DNA from: Paramecium sonneborni
Lineage: Eukaryota > Ciliophora > Oligohymenophorea > Peniculida > Parameciidae
Direction: 5' to 3'
Length of the DNA stretch: 64,000 nt
Assembly (NCBI GenBank): GCA_905182985.1
Contig: CAJJDN010000077.1
Span: forward strand, 395,108 to 459,107
The notes under the pieces: model-generated
Seen by the model: only the letters and a program-made list of their open reading frames with translations
Told to the model about the DNA's origin: nothing
Database searches by the model: none
Made by a program: the position numbers and the translations under genes
Shown: positions 14,001 to 27,849 of the stretch, in pieces
Layout: each line of letters begins with the position of its first letter
How positions within the stretch are numbered: the stretch's first letter is position 1

Positions 14001-16688
14001 TTAATTAATCGAATTTTAATGTTTATGGAATAAAGTGAATTCATATGGATGTATATTAGTAAAATCTAATTAGAAATCAGAATAAGTTATAAAAATAAGG
14101 AATTGTTTATTTTATGGAAATATAGGAGGATCTGGGACAGGTATTAATACATAAAATGTAAAATTATTATTGGATAATTCAAAATTAATATAAAATTATG
14201 CATCTGCTTAAGGTGGAGGTCTTAATATGGAATTAGATTACAATGGATTTGTTATTAAAGATTGTTATATTCAATTAAACTATGCAAATGAAGCAGGTGG
14301 AGTATATCTTATAGGAAATAGCAAATTAAATTAAAATAATTTTGTTAATTCAATTATATCTTTTAATAAAGCAAATAGACAACCATTTAATTTATAAGAA
14401 TTACCTGATAGTTTAATATTATCAATAAATTAATAAGATATGCCATCCATTTAAAAAATAATTGAAAATAAATAGATAAATATTTTGCACTTAGATCCAT
14501 ATAAAATAATGGAATAAGGAAATGTTATTTAAACTAAGGTATTAGTAATACCTAGTAATTAAGTAATAAAGAATTATCTTCTTTTTAATCCAAATGATCA
14601 ATCATTCTAGAATTATATAGAAGAACTTTCAATTTCTTTTAAGAATAGTTTAAATGAAAAACTAATTAGTTTTATTAATTCGACATGTAAAGTAGAAGAG
14701 TAAATATATTAAAATGACAAACTTGAATTATCTAAGATACCATAAATAATATAATTTAAAATAATATCTGGTAATTTTGATTTATCTGAATTATAATTTT
14801 CATTTGATCCATATATGGAAGGCAAAAATAAAAAATAAATTTTTATAACTTGTGATACTAATAATTCATATTAAGAATTATATTATAGTTTAGAAGTAGC
14901 TGTTTTAAAATGTTAACTTGGAGAATTTTATATTTAAAATAGTTGTTAATAATGTTCATAGAATTAAGGATATTATTCTGTAACATATAATTCAACTAAA
15001 TGTTCAATTTTTGATAAAAATAAATTTGAAAATATTACATCAAATTAAATATATCTAAAAGTTGGTTATTGGAGACCAAATCAATACTCAGATGACGTTG
15101 AACATTGTTTTAAGTATCCTAATATATGTAAAGGAGGATGGTTTGTAGGAGATTAATTATGTTATTTAGGATCTGTTGGAGGTTTATGTGAAGAGTGTGA
15201 TAAATATAATATAAGAGGAGATGGATATTATTTTAAAAATTAATATAATTTATAATGTCATCTATGCAAAGAATTAACAAATAGTATTCTATTATTTATT
15301 ATTGCCTCATTTTGGTATTTTATATTATATTTACTAAATTTAGGTCACTTATTTCAACACTACTTACTTTAAGTAGTATTGATAAATCAAATTAATTATT
15401 TACATTCTGTAAACTAAGATAAAAATTTTCTAATATCATTTTTAAACTTAATTAAGGTAATCATTTAATGTTACTTAGATCATGGAAGTATATTAATTAA
15501 ATTATTTTTAAATTACTTATGGATATTTTCATCCATATTCTCTTTTAATATTAATTTTACATTCTCATTTAGTTTTATTGATTAAACTAGTAATCCATCT
15601 TATTTCATGGCTAACAATTTAGATTGTTATTTATCATAAATAAATGATGTAGAATTAATCTATCTTAGAATTATTACTATGTTTCTATTGATGCTTTGTT
15701 TACTTATTTTAATCTATTTAGGATTTAAGCTTCTAGCATTTATCTCTAAAAAACAGTTTGATGCTAGTATCATATCAATTACTGCACTTTATTTGTATGT
15801 TTCCAATTATGCAACTTTAATTAAACAGTATTAATATGTTTATTTTATATTAGATTTTTTTCATTATTAGCTAAAAGATAAATATCAAATTTAGATTATA
15901 TTCAAGGTGATGTATCACTTAGATTTGGTACATCGAATCATTTTAGTTGGATTGTCACCTTTATTATTCCAGGTTTATGTTTAATTGGATGGTTATTACC
16001 ATTTTCCCTTTTATTATTATTGTATGTTAAAAGACATCAAATAGAATCTATTAAATTTAGAAAACATTTTTGCTATTTGTTTAATGAATATAACAATTAA
16101 AACTTTTTTTGGGAATGGGTTAAATTAGCTTAAAAAACTTTTGTCATCATTATTTTGACCTATTTTGAAACAAATATATTTTTGAAGGCTTCCCTATTAG
16201 GTTTATGTTTACTTTTTTATTAATTATATGCACAGGAACAATAACCATTTATTATACAGAATTTTAATAAATTAGATGTTAAAACAGGTTAAATCTGTTC
16301 TATCTCAGTATTTTTAGCTGTTATTAAATACATATCTGAATAATAAGATAATTATATATTATCCTTTATTCTTTAATTGATTTTAGTTTGTCTAAGTATC
16401 AAATTGAGTTACCCTTTTATCAAAAATCTAGTTAAATTATATCACAAGAAGTATAAAAAATAAATCTTAATCCTTTTATCTAAGATAGTTAAAATCTTTA
16501 AATGTACCTCATGGATTGATATCTATTTAAGGAATCAATTTTTAGTTTGGAATTAAAAAGAATAACGACTTAAATCTAATTTTTATAAATTAAGACAACA
16601 TCTAATATATGTATCAAAATTACAATTAGAATAATAAAGGTAAAATCAATCATTAATTTAGATCTTTATCATCACTGTTTTCTTCTGA
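8078..16688 (+). CDS. Giant cysteine-rich multi-pass membrane protein
   Basis: A 2,851-residue protein from three exons; introns at 9622-9650 (29 nt) and 15828-15853 (26 nt) restore an exact frame ending at TGA 16686-16688. The N-terminus (MGRIDFYLIICEYSIVINC) is a likely signal peptide or anchor. Residues about 1-430 form an extracellular module containing YGMWSRYVPLS. About 435-950 are Cys-rich with repeated CxxC and furin/growth-factor-receptor-like spacing. About 1000-2200 are Asn/Ile/Ser/Leu-rich beta repeats resembling a parallel beta-helix. A second Cys-rich block (about 2265-2410) precedes some seven hydrophobic segments from about 2390 to 2750 and a basic tail. This matches the large surface proteins of ciliates with cysteine repeats and a C-terminal membrane domain; a sensory or adhesive role is inferred only. 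No in-frame TGA remains after splicing, so the gene looks functional. Confidence 0.88.
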
Positions 16689-19246
16689 TTCCTTACCTAG
16701 ATATAGATAATTAAATAATGACTAACATCTTTTAAAACTTAGATAAGATATTAATTGATTTAGACTCCCTATTAGATTTCATTAAATTTATATATTCAAA
16801 TTTATTACCATTAAGTAAATATCAATTTATTAATATTCATATTCATACATATTTTTGTAAAAAATCTTCCCTTATTATTAAAAATTTAATTTATCTATAA
16901 AATTATTATAATATATAATTAATTTATTAATGGCCTAAATTATATATATATATTATTCTTCAAATTCTAGACAATTAGTTTAGAAAATAACGAAAAATAC
17001 AAAAAAGTAAATCCAAAATAGAAACTGATCATATAAATAATAATTTGATACAATTTTTGTTTCTAATGGACGTATATAATCTTCAATATAGAGATAAATT
17101 ATTATATGAATTAATTATCAATAAATTAAACTAAAAAGAAATAGTTAATGTATTCAAAAATGAATATATATTTACAAAATTTAATCATTTTATTATCATT
17201 AATTCCATTTATGAAATATTTTGAGATTATATACAATGTATAAGTTTCATTTGATATTATTCATGTTAAAGTTGCTGTGAAGTTGAGTTAACTTATCCCT
17301 CAGATTATTATTTGAAAAATTTGATCTATATTTATTTTTATAAATAACAAATTTTTTAAGGCTGTTTTGCGAACAAAAAATCTCTCTATAAGATAATAAA
17401 GATGAAAATAAATGAAAAATTAGGATGACAAAAATTTGATAATCTCAAAAAATAAATATATTCTCTTAGTATATTTAATATGTATTTGAAGTATTATAAA
17501 ATTGATTGAAACAAATTAATAAATATACTGAAAATTATAGAAAATACACTACAATTAAATACGTTCTTTATTAAAAATATTAATGAAATTCTAAGAAATT
17601 CTTAGAATTCAAGTTATTAGTTTATAAATGTTTAGTTAATGATTTTTTATACAATATTAAATTTTCAATTTGGCAATGAATAATTTAAATATTAAGAGAT
17701 TCAGATAAGATTAATCACCATTATATGAAAGATAAAATCGATAAAAAATAGTGCATCCCTCTATTTAATTGAGAATAAAAGATTTTTTATTATAATAAGT
17801 ATGAATATGAATATATAATCAGAAGAAAGAAACAAGAAAATGTTTTTGTGAGAAAAAAAATAATAATTATGCTAAATAAAGGACGCCCAAGAAAATGCTA
17901 ACAATAACTTAGTAATTACATGAAAAGTTTATATAATAAAAATAAAGTGAGCTACTTCACTTCGTTATAACCTGCATGATTATCATTTTTATAATGGTAG
18001 TATTATTAGAAGAAGGCAATCAAAAAAAAGTTGAATGAGATTGAACTTATTAAAATCTTAAAGTCTTCTTATTCAATTATTGAAATTATTTTTACCTTAA
18101 TATTTTTCAAAGACCGTTCTTTATTTCATCATAATTTTAAGTTTGATCTCGTTTTTGAAGAGTAAAATATTTATTTAACAAAATATCAACAAACTATTAT
18201 ATTTTGTTTCTAATCTTCAATTCTCTAATAAATGAAAGAATAGCTTAAATATATATTTTTAGATGATAAATGCTTCAAAATTTGCATATTACAAATAATC
18301 AGGAATACATTTAATCTAACATTTATACTGATGTCTAATGTTAAAAAATATATTATCAATTTAATGGTTTATTTGAGATATATTAGAATATAAATAATAT
18401 TTCATGAACATTTTTTGGTAATGCAATAAACTGATTCTGTTCAAATATACATTTATTTTCAGATTTCCTTAAAATTCAATTTTTTTGATTTTGTTTAACA
18501 ATAAATTTGAGATCCAAACTATTGCTAATATTTAAAATTAACAAAAATCTCTCTTTAGCTTGATTGAATTATATTTTTATAAATAAAAGCTTACTTTTAA
18601 TATTTTATTGTTTTTGTATATAAACATCAACAAAACTAATTCCTGTAGAATTTGTATTCAAATAGCTATTTTTTCTTATTCAATTTAGATAAAAAAAACA
18701 TAATTCTAAGTGTAACATATTTATTTTATTATTTATGATTATTTTAATGTTGTATTTCATTTATTTTAATATTCAAAATTTTTTATGTAAAAATGAGAGG
18801 TTATATCAGAAAGAAATTTTAAAATTAATTTTTATTAAGTGTTTATTCCACTTATAGAATTCCTAAATACACAAATACACAAGGCTAAAAATACAATCAA
18901 ATATATGATAATGTAATTAATATTAAATTTAAACATAACTAAAAAATAATATTTTACAAATTAAAATATTATTTTTAATATAAATATTTAAAATAATTAT
19001 TCAAAGAACTTAAATAATTTTTATGCGATTTTCTTAAATATTATTATAATTAAATAATCATCTTATTATTTTTTATTAATAAGCAATGATTTAGAGAATT
19101 TATGGATCAAAAATTTATTTTCAATTTATTGAATGACTTAAATCAATTTTTAAAGACAGGAAAGTTTGATATATATTTAAATTATTTCATTAGACCCTTT
19201 TTTTTTCGGATATTAATTAATTAAATAATTAGTATAAATAAATTGA
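16689..19246. other. Long AT-rich interval, no gene seen
   Basis: About 2.5 kb with no convincing frame on either strand. Short ATG-started frames (for example near 16930 and 19102) end quickly at TGA and lack coding composition. No repeat or transposon motif was recognised. Confidence 0.4.
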
Positions 19247-20389
19247 ATTTATGAATAATATATATAATTATTATATTTAAATTATAATGATGAATTCAAT
19301 CCAACAAATAAATGTGGTTGGCTTACTGTAAGTAATTCGACAGGATAATATATATCATTTATAGATTTCTCAATTAATTAAATTTAAATAGCTAAATATT
19401 AACAGCTTTAATGGGAATACAAATTAATAAATCGTTTCTTAACCCACATCGACGATTATTTTTAAGCTCTTGCATTTAATATAGATTAATCTCTATTAGT
19501 AGTAGGTGTTAATAGATAAATCAAAGTTTTTTCTTTAAATAATTAAACTTTGTAATTTATATAGTAATTAGATGATCATATAGGTTTAATTTAATGTTTA
19601 TAATTTATGGAAAAATGTAATTCATTTGTATCAGGAAGTTAGGATAAATCTTTAAGAATTTGGAAATGGAATATGGATTCTAATAAATATATATGTACTT
19701 AAATTTTGAATGGGAAGATGGAATAGTAATTTGTTACTATTAATAAGAATGAAGATTAAATTGTAATAGGTGGAGAGAATCAAGTTTCTTTTTGGAAATT
19801 GACTAATTTATAATGGTCAAATTTTTAAATATTAAATTTTGGTAATTATTACATTTTAGGTCTAAATTTGAGTCCATCCTAATAAAAATTAGTTACTTGT
19901 TTAAATAATAACAAAATAATTATTATTTAATAATAAATCAAAAATACTTAAACAATTTGGGAGGTTTAGTCTGAAATTTATGTAACTAATTATGGATATT
20001 CTTTATTTTTTCGTAATGATGATCTCATAGCTTTCTAACCTATTGATAAATCGTAGATTATTATATTTTAATTGGATTGTAATGGTATATTTTAATTTAA
20101 AACAAAAATAAACTTTAATGAGGATGATCGTTTTTGCTAAATTGAATTTCCGTTCTTTTATAATGAAAACAAAAATATTTTTGTTGTTAAAGTTAGATAT
20201 AGTGTGTATTTTGTTGTTATTTAAGACAATTTATAATTATAATTGTATCAAAAAACATCATTTAGTAATTATAATATATTAGGAGTGATGAGTAAAAATG
20301 GATAATAATTCATTTCATGGGATTATGGTAACAAATTATTACAAATTCGACAATTTTAAAGTTATTGTTTTTAACCTGAAAAAATTTGA
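19247..20389 (+). pseudogene. WD40-repeat gene lacking a start
   Basis: An open frame of 380 residues ends at TGA 20387-20389. It contains a propeller related to the other WD40 genes here: FLTHIDDYFQALAFN, SFVSGSQDKSLRIWKW and a terminal FISWDYGNKLLQIRQF. The frame is closed upstream by TGA 19244-19246 and has no ATG before the first blade. No intron with a GT...AG pair could join it to an upstream exon, because there is no AG dinucleotide between about 19233 and 19325. It is therefore either a 5'-truncated pseudogene or a gene whose first exon is separated by an insertion. The propeller itself is intact. Confidence 0.6.
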
Positions 20390-21230
20390 AATTTATTAAT
20401 TAGAAATTATAATATTTTTATTAAAATCATTTATAATATAATTTTCTTTATGTACAGAAATTACATTTCTAGATAAATAAATTTAATTACATAAAACTTT
20501 ATTAATTATTTTATATTCATTTAAGGTGAATATATATATAGTAAAAATTAAATAGCTAATTTTTATACTTTTTTTACTGATAAAAGATATTGCAAGATGG
20601 ATTAAAAATTTTCATATTAATCATTTTTTATTCATTACGTTATCTATTTTATTAGATGAGCGATATATCTAGTAGAGAAAACTAAATGATAGAAAAAAAA
20701 AGTTAATTTGAAATTTATTTAAAGTTTATATAAAAATCAAATTACTTATTTAATTAATTACTAAAATAAGAGATTACATTATTCATAAAAATGTAGTGAA
20801 ATAATATTAAGTATCTAACAATTCTTAAAATTGTTATAGCTCAACTGTTATTTTATACTTAAAAGAAAATGATAATTCTTCTCATCATTTTATCATAGTA
20901 ATTTTAAAAAATATAAAGTATCTTTGACTTTTATATTATTGAACCCTCAAATTAAGTTTATTTTTAATGTAAAATAATCTTTGAAAATCTTCTAATTACT
21001 TCTCATATATTTATTTTCAATAACTATATCTAATTGAGAATGTAATTAAACGATGTTCAATTGTTAGCATCACATACTATAAATTTATGAATTCATATAA
21101 GTTTTTATAATAATCATAATAGTTTTTATTTTATTATTTTATTCTATAAATTGTTTCTACTATTTGTTTTTTGATAATTTAATAGAATTACGTCTTATTT
21201 AAAATCTCAAAAAAATAATTATCATTATTT
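20390..21230. other. AT-rich intergenic sequence, nothing recognised
   Basis: About 840 bases with frequent TGA in all plus frames and no conserved motif seen on the minus strand. Confidence 0.4.
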
Positions 21231-22400
21231 ATGATATACCTTTTTTTCTTCATATTAATAGCGGTTAGATGCATAAGATAATAGGAAAGTTTTGCATTTT
21301 GTGATGAATAGATGGAATTTAACATTAGTTTTTATGGAAAATTGATTTCTAATGTAAAATTATCAAATAGTACAGATGCTATATTGGCAGATAATAGAGT
21401 AATTATAATAGACAATGAACTTAATGTATTAAGCTCTGTTTAAATTCCAAAAAGTGTAACTCATAAATGTGAATGGATATTCAAACCTATATCAGATATA
21501 TTTTTTGTTGGATGTCAAAAAAATGAAGAAGCACCTTATTTAATTGCTTATAAAAGTATTAATGATACTCATTTCTCATAATTTGGGGATATAGAGTATT
21601 TCCCTAATTTTAATGAAACAATTTTGAAAGTGACAGGAATCTAAAATACATTATTCATTATTCAGAAAACAAAAGTTACTTTATTTTCTTTGGTAATTTC
21701 AGCTTAAGATTGGGGTATAAAAATAACTCAATATGTATTGGATAAGAAATATTTTGGAAGAACAACTGAAATTAATATTACTGATATAACATATGAACCA
21801 TTTATAGAAGATAATGAATTATTTTATAAATTGATTGTAGTTGAATATGATCTTGGAGCTTTTTGGTTAGATGCTCTTAGCAATAATAATATTTTAACAC
21901 CATTTAGAACTGGAATAATCAATTTAAAGGCCTATTTCAATATTACAAAATATTATCAATCAGCTCTAATTCATTCTACTACATACAATACATCATAAAT
22001 TACATTTAATTTATTTTATAATGGATAATTAAATGTATAAATAAAAGCAACATATATCTCAACTTTGAATACTAATATAGTTGATAATTTCTATTATAGT
22101 TCCAATAATTGGTGGTCTTTCGGTTAACCTATTAAACTTGGTAATTTGTAAGGAATCCTTAGACGAAATTCATAAAAGTAAAGCATTTTAAGTGTATATA
22201 ATGTTAAAATCCCACTTGCTTCAGATCAAAATTTAAATCTATAAGATACTCCTATTTACGATCCAATTGATTCTTTCATTTCTCTTCCATAAGATTATTC
22301 TATTTATTACTTTAATAAAGGTTATCGTGTAGTTTATAGTAGAGAAGATAATTATTTGTAAATTTGTGACCTTTACAATTATAAATTACTTATGGAATGA
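21231..22400 (+). CDS. Predicted secreted protein, family not recognised
   Basis: A 389-residue uninterrupted frame ending at TGA 22398-22400. ATG 21231 is preferred over the internal ATG 21312 because it adds a clear signal peptide (MIYLFFFILIAVRCIRQQ) in the same frame. The mature part is rich in beta-type segments, for example AILADNRVIIIDNELNVL, VIISAQDWGIKITQYVL-like strands and NNWWSFGQPIKLGNLQGIL, and could be an extracellular propeller. No C-terminal membrane helix is present, so it is either soluble or the C-terminus has been lost. It converges with the minus-strand gene at 22665-23953, 264 bases away. I do not recognise a named domain. Confidence 0.8.
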
Positions 22401-22664
22401 AATTTATATATATTTATTCAAATTAATAAATAAATCATAATATTATTCTATTTAGTCCCTCTATTTTAAACTATTTACTAATAGAAGTTTCATTCATTTA
22501 TTCTTTATATATTTAGTTATATCTTATAATTCTTAAAAATTATATTCTATAAAATTAATCCTGATATTTAATCCTTTATTAATATCATTTTATATTTTTT
22601 TAAAAATAATTAAATGATAAGATTTAAAATAAAAAAATTATATGATTAAATATAAAAACAATTT

Positions 22665-23953
22665 TCATTTATATTCAAAATAAGATTTTGAAAACAACTT
22701 TATTTGCCATTTTGTGAATATTTGTTTGACTTGTAAACTTAATGTTAAATAAAACAATTTTATTAGATTAACAATATTTTTAATTTATGAATTAATCCCT
22801 CCTTTTTATCGGTTCCCCTTTATTTCTTTCTACAAATAGTTAATATAATCAATATAATCTTAATAATTTATTCTTGATTTTAATTCTTTTTTGTTATTAA
22901 GATACTTTAAAAAAATAATGTGTGATTTTTTTATTATCTAGCTCTTCTTTTAACTATATATTTCTTTTTAGTATTTTTCTTATTAATATTTTGTAAATTC
23001 TTCAATATTTATTTTTTCATTATTATTGAAAACCTTTTGCTAACTAAACTACATAAATTTTTCAAATAAGAAGTATTTATAATATACTTCATGATTTTCT
23101 CTCATTTTATTTTTATTATACAAATCTAATGTAAATTTTATTTCAGCTTCATCAAATTAATCGCATTTTTATAACAAATTCTAATTCTTTAATAAAATTA
23201 TTAAATTTTCATAAAGCTCTACTTAATTTTATTTAAATATGTCCTTTTTTTCTATTTATTCAATGAAAATATAAAATAAATTTTCTTGATCTCCTTTTTG
23301 ATTTTTATTATTATTATTTTGATTTAGATATTGCTACTAAAGTTTGTTTTAATCATTTTAAAAATTGTTTTATAAACTTTATATTGTCAATTTCTTATAT
23401 TCACTAAAATAATATTTAAAAAATACTTTGCTTTTTTCTTAACTTCTTTAGCATCAGGTACTTTATAATCCGATTATTATAATGCTTTTATTTCCTAATC
23501 AACTGATTATATTGATGATAAAATTTTAGATAGAACATTTTGATTAAAATTAGCTTCTAATTCTGTTTTCTCTAAATTTTATGGATTCAAAACAATTTTA
23601 CTACTAAAGCAATTTTCTTTATAAATTTTTATGAAATTTTCAAATTCTTTAAGTTCTGGTTCCAATTGTGTCAAAATACTTAATGCTTCAATTTTAGCTT
23701 GTTTCAATATTTTTAAAGATTCTTCTTATGATAAAAGATCATAATGAATTGCATTTGACAAATTTAATTATAAAATAACCTTATTTCTGGAAAGTTTAAT
23801 CATTGGATGATCATCTTGACCTTGATCTTTAAAAAACTTATTGACTGCTTATAATGAGTATAATAAATTAATTATATTTTACAAATCTTGATATACAAAA
23901 TATTAGGTTTGGGCTTATTATTATTATTGTGATTTTTAAACTTAAGCTTACAT
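22665..23953 (-). CDS. Gln-rich helical (coiled-coil) protein
   Basis: A 421-residue protein on the minus strand with one 23-nt intron (23404-23426, GTATTT...TTTTAG). After splicing the frame is exact, from ATG 23953 to TGA 22665-22667. It begins MQAQVQKSQQQQQAQTQYF, with a Gln tract, then helical segments such as QEESLKILKQAKIEALSIL and EPELKEFENFIKIYK, and a Lys/Gln-rich C-terminal half. No transmembrane segment or catalytic motif is visible. Function is unknown; length and composition suggest a structural or scaffold protein. The alternative reading without the intron stops at a TGA just after the junction, which supports the splice. Confidence 0.78.
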
Positions 23954-25723
23954 TTTTGCTTCAAATTTGATTTTAATAAAAGAGAGAAAATACTTAATCT
24001 TAGATTTAAAATAAGTTAATAGAATAAAATAATATACTATTATATTCTAAAAATTTTAAGGTTGTTATAGAATTACTTTAAATTTTAGAGATAAATTGGT
24101 AAATTATAAAAAACCAATAAAAAAATTAGATCAAATAATTAATAGATGACACTCTATTGAAAAAATATAAATTATATGAAAAGAGGAAAAACAATTTTGA
24201 ATTTTTATTATTAAATAATCTTTATCTTGTTTTAACTTAATTTTCCCAATATACTAACAAAGATAAGCTAAAAAATTGTAAGTTAAATAATAACTTATTT
24301 GATTTTTTCGTCAAACAATTTTATAGGTTTATATTAAAAGGGTATTATAATTTTCTATTATTAATTCATATTTATAATTTTGATATTAAAACTAATAAAA
24401 ATTAAAATTTTCTAAACACATTTTCCAACGCTTATGATATTCTACATAAAATTTATCTAAGATTTTACGATCAATATTTCAAATTTAAAAGTTATTAGAG
24501 TTATTAAAGAAATATTTTCATTATAAGAAACTAATTTAAGAATAATTAGGGATTATCTGCTAATTAATGGAAATATTGGAAAATTTTATCTTATGATTCG
24601 GAATTAAACCTTTAACTATTATTTTTATTATTATAATTTATCAACTTGAATAAATGAAATAAATTAAGAAATGATTTAATTTTGAATTACAACACATATA
24701 AACTAATTTAATAAAGGATTTATAAAAATCAGATTACCTAGATTTATCATACCTTTTTTGTCCTTTATCAAGGGATTCCTTTATATGATCAATTTTACCT
24801 TATTAATCTTAAAACTCATTTAGTAATTAAAACTTATATTTAAGAGAAAACTCAGTACATTTTTTGAAGAAATTTATTTGTGAATTTATGAAATATGTAA
24901 TAGTTGTATAATGTAATCATTTGAAAACCATCAGCACATATAAATTACTTATAATTCATTCTATTCAAATGAAATTGCTTTCCTTAAAATTTAAATGAAC
25001 CATTGTAAATCATTTAGTTAAATTAGTTATTTAAGTGAATTCTTTGGAAAAGTTGGATTTTTATCATTACTCTTTTATATTTACATAAATTTCTTTATTT
25101 AATATATAGAATATGAATCTTGCTTTAGGAAAATTTTCATTATTTTATTTGCCATTTGCTTTTTTAGCAATACTTCATATTAAAATTCTTGAAAATCTTT
25201 TTTTCAAAATTTGTTGATTGAATATAATAGTAAGATTAAAAGTTTAATAAATTTTATTGCTAAATTTTGAAGAAATCTAATGATTTTATATTGAAATTCA
25301 AAAATAAAATAGAAATTATCAAATCAATTCCTTAAATCACTGAATTAGTAAATAATGTTTCTTTTGAAGAAATTTTTAAAAACTTTAGTAAATTCTATAT
25401 AAGTAATAAAATTATATGCAAAATAATTAAAATCTAAAAATATTTTATTATTTTAAATGAAATTTTTTTCATTTCTATTGTCATTATAGATAATTTTTTA
25501 ATTCTAAAATAGAATTTAAAGTTCATTTGGAAAAAGTTTAATATTATTTATTTAGAATTTGAATTTAAAATTTTTCGAGAAATTTCTTTGAATTATTGCT
25601 CAACAAACATTAATTTTTTTTGTAAATGAGAGATAATTTAGAGGAAAATATCTTTTTCCATTTTTGGGAAATTAGAATAAAAAGAATAGCTATTATTATA
25701 AATTTTATTTAATTATGAAGTCA
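23954..25723. other. AT-rich interval, no supported gene
   Basis: A plus-strand frame is open from about 23971 to 24655, but it has no ATG, is very poor in Asp and Glu, and its length is expected by chance at this base composition. Nothing else coding-like was seen. Confidence 0.4.
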
Positions 25724-26749
25724 AGAATAAAGATAGTTTTCTAATAAGAATTTAATTTAGAAAGCATCATTGGAGTTAACAACAAAATATAATAATCTAA
25801 GAAACCGAAAGTAAAAAACAGTGATGATGAAGTTTCAGATGAAGACTAAGATTTTCAAAATTATGATTGGCAAATAGATTATGCCATTTCATCACCTAAT
25901 TAAAAATTCATTGCTTTTGATATAAGTAAATAAAATGATTTTGAAGAGAAAAGGTTTTATCATGTTGCTGTAGATACATCAACTAAAACGATTAAATATT
26001 AAAAGAAATTTTACGATAATTAAAACATGTTATTTACTTCTGATTCTAAATATCTTGTAATTGATGATGATTCTGGAAATTATCTTGTGGATTTGGAAAC
26101 TTTTAAGTAAAAAAAAATTGAAAATAACGACAAAATTATTTCAATAGATTCAGAAAATAATATTTTTCAAATTTAATATAATTTTAATAATATTGAATAA
26201 TTGAAAGTCTTTTCCATAACTGATAATTTATAAAGTGATCTAAACATTAGATAAGAAATATTATAAGAAAAAATAATTTATTTTGAAAAAGTTTTTTCAG
26301 ATTGTGCTTTTATTTAAACTCAAATAAAAAATTATTTGATTTGGTTATCTAATAATAAAATTCTTTAGAAAAATGTTAAAAAGTATTCTGAAGAGGAATA
26401 TGAAAATTGGATCTAATCAAAATTTATATTGGTGGAAAAAGTCTAATATAAAAAATGGATTTTTGTTAAAAATCTTATCAATAAAAAACTGATAAGGAAA
26501 TCTATTTGTAGTTATGATGCTATAATATTTAAAAAAAATAAATCTGTTTACAAATACAATTTTTCTTAAAAAAATAATAAGGATGGTGATAAATTAGAAA
26601 GAACAAATTTATTAACTGGGATAATTATTAAGCCAGATTTAGAATTAGGGAAATATTAAAGATAATATCATGATGAAGTTATAATTACTGAAAATTATTT
26701 GATTGATATAGGACATGCAAAAATGAGATATTTCAAAATTTTAGATTGA
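25724..26749 (+). CDS. Acidic, possibly beta-propeller protein, unrecognised
   Basis: A 341-residue intron-free frame, ATG 25724 to TGA 26747-26749. An acidic patch (NSDDEVSDEDQDF) lies at about residues 38-50. It is followed by short alternating strands such as YLVIDDDSGNYLVDLETF, KNYLIWLSNNKILQKNV and a C-terminal ITENYLIDIGHAKMRYFKIL, resembling divergent WD/propeller blades without canonical GH...WD residues. There is no signal peptide or membrane segment, so it is probably intracellular. Codon use (frequent GAA, GAT, TAA/TAG as Gln) is coding-like. No family can be named from sequence alone. Confidence 0.72.
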
Positions 26750-27849
26750 GATAATTCTAATGAAATAAATAGAGATTTATAATTATTTTTATTTTAATGC
26801 TAGATCTAAATTCTTCATATATTTTATTAAATTAATGAATTTGTTTAAATAAGAAAAACTAACTTATTCAATAACAAATTGTTTTTCCCTAAACTTTAAT
26901 AATTCTCATGCTTTGATAATTACCAAATATAATTTAAATTTTTATTTTCTTAAATTCAAGGATTAGTATTCTGTATTTGTAAGAGTTTTAGTATTAGATT
27001 TTTTTAGAATAAACATTGTACAAATATATGATATAATGATTATTGATATAATTTATAATATCTTATGATATACTAGAATCTTAATTTAATTTAGAAAGCC
27101 AATAATTAAATTCAATTTCATATCTGATTAGAAAAATTATTTAATAATAAACGGTCTTTTTACATCAAACTTAGATATTACAGAGAATGAGTCATACTAA
27201 TGATTTGAGAAAAAGCATTATAATAAAGAACAGGTTACATATATAGTTATTACTTTAAATTGAATTTAGAATCTCAGCAATAATTATATTTTTTTAGAAT
27301 TATTTTACATTTTTTCTTAGCTTAATTTAATCTAATTTAAAATAGTTTAAGGATTTTATTTATTAAATCTTAAGAATCCTGAAAAATATATCCTAAAAAA
27401 AAGAATTAATTTTATTATAATACACATATTTAACATAATAATTATATTAAAAAACAAATAACCGATTTTGAAAAAGTGAAATTAGCTTAGAAAAATTTAT
27501 AGTTATGGTATCTATTTTTTAATATTAAATTACACTTGATGATCTTCTTAAATTTACTTTTAAGAATATTTTAAAGTTTGATATTTGTGCGAAGAAATTA
27601 CATCGAAATTCCAAAAAAAGCTTAAACTGACAAGAAATGATATCGCCTTATCTCTAAAATAAGGTGAGATAATAGTTTGATATACCAGTAACATTTATTG
27701 AAATAGGAGCAAAAATAGATATATTAGATGATATATAATAAATTTTTTTTTTAATTCTGCTCAAATTAAAAAAAATAACAAAAATAAATTGGGAACTTTT
27801 AGATATTTCTTATTACATCTGATTGAACAATAATAATTAATAAGTTTTT
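26750..27849. other. AT-rich interval, nothing recognised
   Basis: About 1.1 kb before the LINE 3' region. No coding frame, tandem repeat or terminal repeat was recognised. Confidence 0.35.

Noticed and set aside
23971..24657. 228-codon plus-strand open frame
   Set aside because: No ATG, very low Asp/Glu and coding-atypical composition. At this AT content with one stop codon, frames of this length are expected by chance many times in 64 kb.
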